Shown one piece after another: positions 34,992 to 36,909 of a stretch of 36,909 bases of DNA. The translations under genes were made by a program, and so were the position numbers. The notes below the pieces were generated by a model that did not search any database, was not told the DNA's origin, and saw only the letters and a list, made by a program, of their open reading frames with translations. The stretch lies in the NCBI GenBank assembly GCA_007119175.1, contig SKQC01000418.1, positions 1-36,909 of the forward strand, read 5' to 3'. This DNA comes from Myxococcales bacterium. GTDB lineage: Bacteria; Myxococcota_A; Bradymonadia; Bradymonadales; Bradymonadaceae. The stretch's first letter is position 1. Each line of letters begins with the position of its first letter.

Positions 34992-35213
34992 TTAAAGATG
35001 CCTCGTCGTCCCGTCACACAGGGAGCCCGAAAATTTTTCAATGGGTGGTTTGAATCACCATCTTTCGTCCATCAGACCGGATCGATAAAACGGCGAATCA
35101 CCGGGTGCTGACAGGCCCGGGCTTGATTGCTACCATAAGCCGGAGCCATGCTTCTTTACGGAAAGTAACGAAGTATTTGTGCGATTAAATAATGTAGATT
35201 GTGGAGTAGTTTG
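34992..35213. promoter_or_regulatory. Divergent intergenic region for the protease fusion and the histidine kinase
   Basis: About 220 bases should hold both promoters. A/T-rich segments near 35150-35205 could contain a -10 for the histidine kinase gene, but no pair of boxes with proper spacing is convincing. GGAG at 35203-35206 is the kinase ribosome site. Confidence 0.35.
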
Positions 35214-36909
35214 ATGAGCGGTCAAATATCGGTGCTAGTCTATGGTGATTGTCCCGAACTTCAAGCATGTGAAGTCAATCTCGCTGTTACCAAGCTTCAG
35301 TTGAGCCAATCCAAGACCTCGTTTGAACAAAAGGTTCGGGGGTTCGAGCTCGCCATTTTGGTGGCCGAAGGTCTCGACGATGCGCCCTTGCAATGCGTGC
35401 GTTTTTTGCGCCAGGTGGCGCCGTCATGTGCCACGCTGATGGTCGCCGATCCGGAGTGTGTCGACCTCGTAGAGGCGGCGATCGAGGTCGGACTCGACGA
35501 CTATGTACTCCGCGCAGGGCCTGCCGAGAAGATGGCACCGCTGCTCAATCACAGCATCGAACGGATGCTGCGCCATGGCCATCTAAAGAAGCGATTTCAT
35601 GAAAGTGAGCGACGCTTCTGGACATTTTTCGACAACGCCCCGATCGGCCTTGTGGTCATGAGTCTGTCCGGTCAGTGCGAGCACGCAAACGCCGCCTTCT
35701 GCGAGATGATCGGCCGTTCCCTCGAAGAGCTGCGCACCACGCGCATAGGGGAGTTATTACACGAAGAAGACGCGCCGATCTGGACCCCACTTCGCCAGGA
35801 GTTATGCGATGGAGAGCGCGACTTTGTGCGGGTGGAACAGAAATTTCTGCACAATAACGGTGAGCCCCGGTGGGCAAGCGTGGCCAGCGTGGCCATGTGT
35901 GATCCGGACGGCGATCCGGCCTACTTGCTGGCGATGGTGACCGATAAGACAGGCCAAAAGCGCATCCAGGAAAATCTGGAGCACGCCGATAAGATGCAGG
36001 CCATGGGCCGACTCGCCGGTGGGGTAGCCCACGATTTCAACAACCTGTTGACCATCGTCAACAGCCATTGCTTCATCATGCGCGATTGCCTCGAAGACCC
36101 GGAGCAGATCAACTGGAGTCTGGAGCGGATTTTGACCGCCACCGGCCGCGGCTCAAAGCTGACCCGTCAGCTTTTGACCTTTGGTCGTCACCACAATTCA
36201 GAGACCGAGCCCGTCGATCCCAACGAGCGTCTTGAGAATATGCGGGTGGTCTTAGAGAGCCTCTTCGGCAAGACTGTGCGCGTGCATCTGGCAATGGGAG
36301 AGGAGTTGCGCAAAATCGACGCCAACCCCAGCGAGTTCGAGCAGGTCATCATGAACCTCGCCCTCAATGCCCGCGACGCCATGGGAGACGGCGGTCGATT
36401 CGAGGTACGCACTTACAATCTCGACGTCGAGGTGCCGAGTAACGCCATGCCCGCCGAATTACCCCACGGTCAGTACACGGTGTTGGAGATCAGCGATACC
36501 GGATCGGGGATGGCCGCCGAGGTACAAAAACAGATCTTCGAGCCCTTTTATACCACCAAGGAAGTCGGCCAGGGAACGGGCCTCGGCCTGTCGACGGTCT
36601 ATGGCGTGGTGACCCAGAACGAGGGGCATATTACGGTCGATAGCGAGAGCGGTCGCGGGACGACATTTACGATTTATTTTCCCTCCTCCAAGCAGGACTC
36701 CGACACGCCCCCGAAGTTACGGCGGGCCAGGCGCGGGACCCCGACGGACGGCACGGAAACCATCCTTTTGGTGGAAGACGAAGGCGAGCTTCGCCAACCC
36801 CTGCTTCGCCTGCTTGAAAATAAGGGCTATGAGGTCATCGAGGCGGCCAATGCCGAAGAAGCACTGGCTGTGAGCCGAGAGTTTTCAGGCCCTATCGACC
36901 TGTTATTGA
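35214..36909 (+). CDS. Hybrid sensor histidine kinase, cut by the window edge
   Basis: The open frame from ATG 35214 runs off the right end (565 codons). Domains: a receiver-like N-terminus (1-115) in which the phosphorylatable Asp region reads LAILVAEGLDD and the usual Lys position reads YVLRAG, so it is probably not phosphorylated; a PAS domain (~135-250, FWTFFDNAPIGLVVM); HisKA with the phospho-His in AGGVAHDFNNLL (~273); HATPase_c with NLALNARDAM (~380-390), DTGSGM (~428), FEPFYTTKE and GTGLGLSTVYG (~454); then a second receiver beginning ILLVEDEGEL (~517) whose Asp lies beyond the window. No membrane helix is present, so it is likely a cytoplasmic sensor. Its target regulator may lie just outside. 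Confidence 0.9.
   Translation, partial: MSGQISVLVYGDCPELQACEVNLAVTKLQLSQSKTSFEQKVRGFELAILVAEGLDDAPLQCVRFLRQVAPSCATLMVADPECVDLVEAAIEVGLDDYVLRAGPAEKMAPLLNHSIERMLRHGHLKKRFHESERRFWTFFDNAPIGLVVMSLSGQCEHANAAFCEMIGRSLEELRTTRIGELLHEEDAPIWTPLRQELCDGERDFVRVEQKFLHNNGEPRWASVASVAMCDPDGDPAYLLAMVTDKTGQKRIQENLEHADKMQAMGRLAGGVAHDFNNLLTIVNSHCFIMRDCLEDPEQINWSLERILTATGRGSKLTRQLLTFGRHHNSETEPVDPNERLENMRVVLESLFGKTVRVHLAMGEELRKIDANPSEFEQVIMNLALNARDAMGDGGRFEVRTYNLDVEVPSNAMPAELPHGQYTVLEISDTGSGMAAEVQKQIFEPFYTTKEVGQGTGLGLSTVYGVVTQNEGHITVDSESGRGTTFTIYFPSSKQDSDTPPKLRRARRGTPTDGTETILLVEDEGELRQPLLRLLENKGYEVIEAANAEEALAVSREFSGPIDLLL

Overview
The window looks like chromosome from a high-GC Gram-negative deltaproteobacterium in the broad sense. 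A relative of the Myxococcota/Bradymonadales is my best guess. This is inferred from style (many acidic lipoproteins with lipoboxes, outer-membrane barrels ending in Phe, a eukaryotic-type Ser/Thr kinase, a hybrid histidine kinase), not from a marker gene. The strongly acidic secreted proteins would suit a marine or saline habitat.

Layout. 1-360: a cluster of short direct and inverted repeats ahead of a CopB-type copper P-type ATPase (360-2375). 2416-4047: a Ser/Thr kinase that has lost its ATP-binding N-lobe but keeps a C-terminal Cys-paired Sel1-like repeat domain. 4181-5032: a small outer-membrane barrel. 5492-6421: a lipoprotein with a near-identical 30-bp repeat array. 6568-7175: a decayed nucleotidyltransferase behind an intact 65-aa partner. 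7476-8908: a lipoprotein and a GNAT acetyltransferase. 9261-9444: tRNA-Arg(TCT) and tRNA-Pro(TGG) on the minus strand, separated by a perfect 13-bp hairpin, with a recognisable promoter. 9445-10177: non-coding DNA full of inverted repeats and a GATCCC array. 10178-11511: a DUF2007-like protein and a lipoprotein. 11529-13249: a translationally coupled glycosyltransferase and polysaccharide deacetylase. 13427-14848: a small membrane protein and an EamA transporter.

14945-20023 holds four co-directional genes: three TadE/TadG-like membrane-anchored pseudopilin-type proteins and one anchored protein of unknown function. No Tad motor, secretin or prepilin peptidase is in the window. 20069-21514 is a lipoprotein facing them across a hairpin. 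A strong sigma70-type promoter at 21746-21774 should drive a lipoprotein, an outer-membrane protein and possibly homoserine kinase thrB (to 25506). 25698-27119 is an exported acidic protein made of two homologous halves, ending at a clear intrinsic terminator. After that come RecD2 helicase, a Nudix hydrolase, oligoendopeptidase F, a 979-aa lipoprotein joining a gluzincin-type protease, a beta-propeller and an outer-membrane barrel, and finally a hybrid histidine kinase cut by the window edge.

Much of the window builds or remodels the cell envelope. The least explained parts are the Tad-like cluster, the 979-aa fusion protein, the truncated kinase and the duplicated acidic protein. I found no CRISPR array, integrase, IS transposase or phage module.
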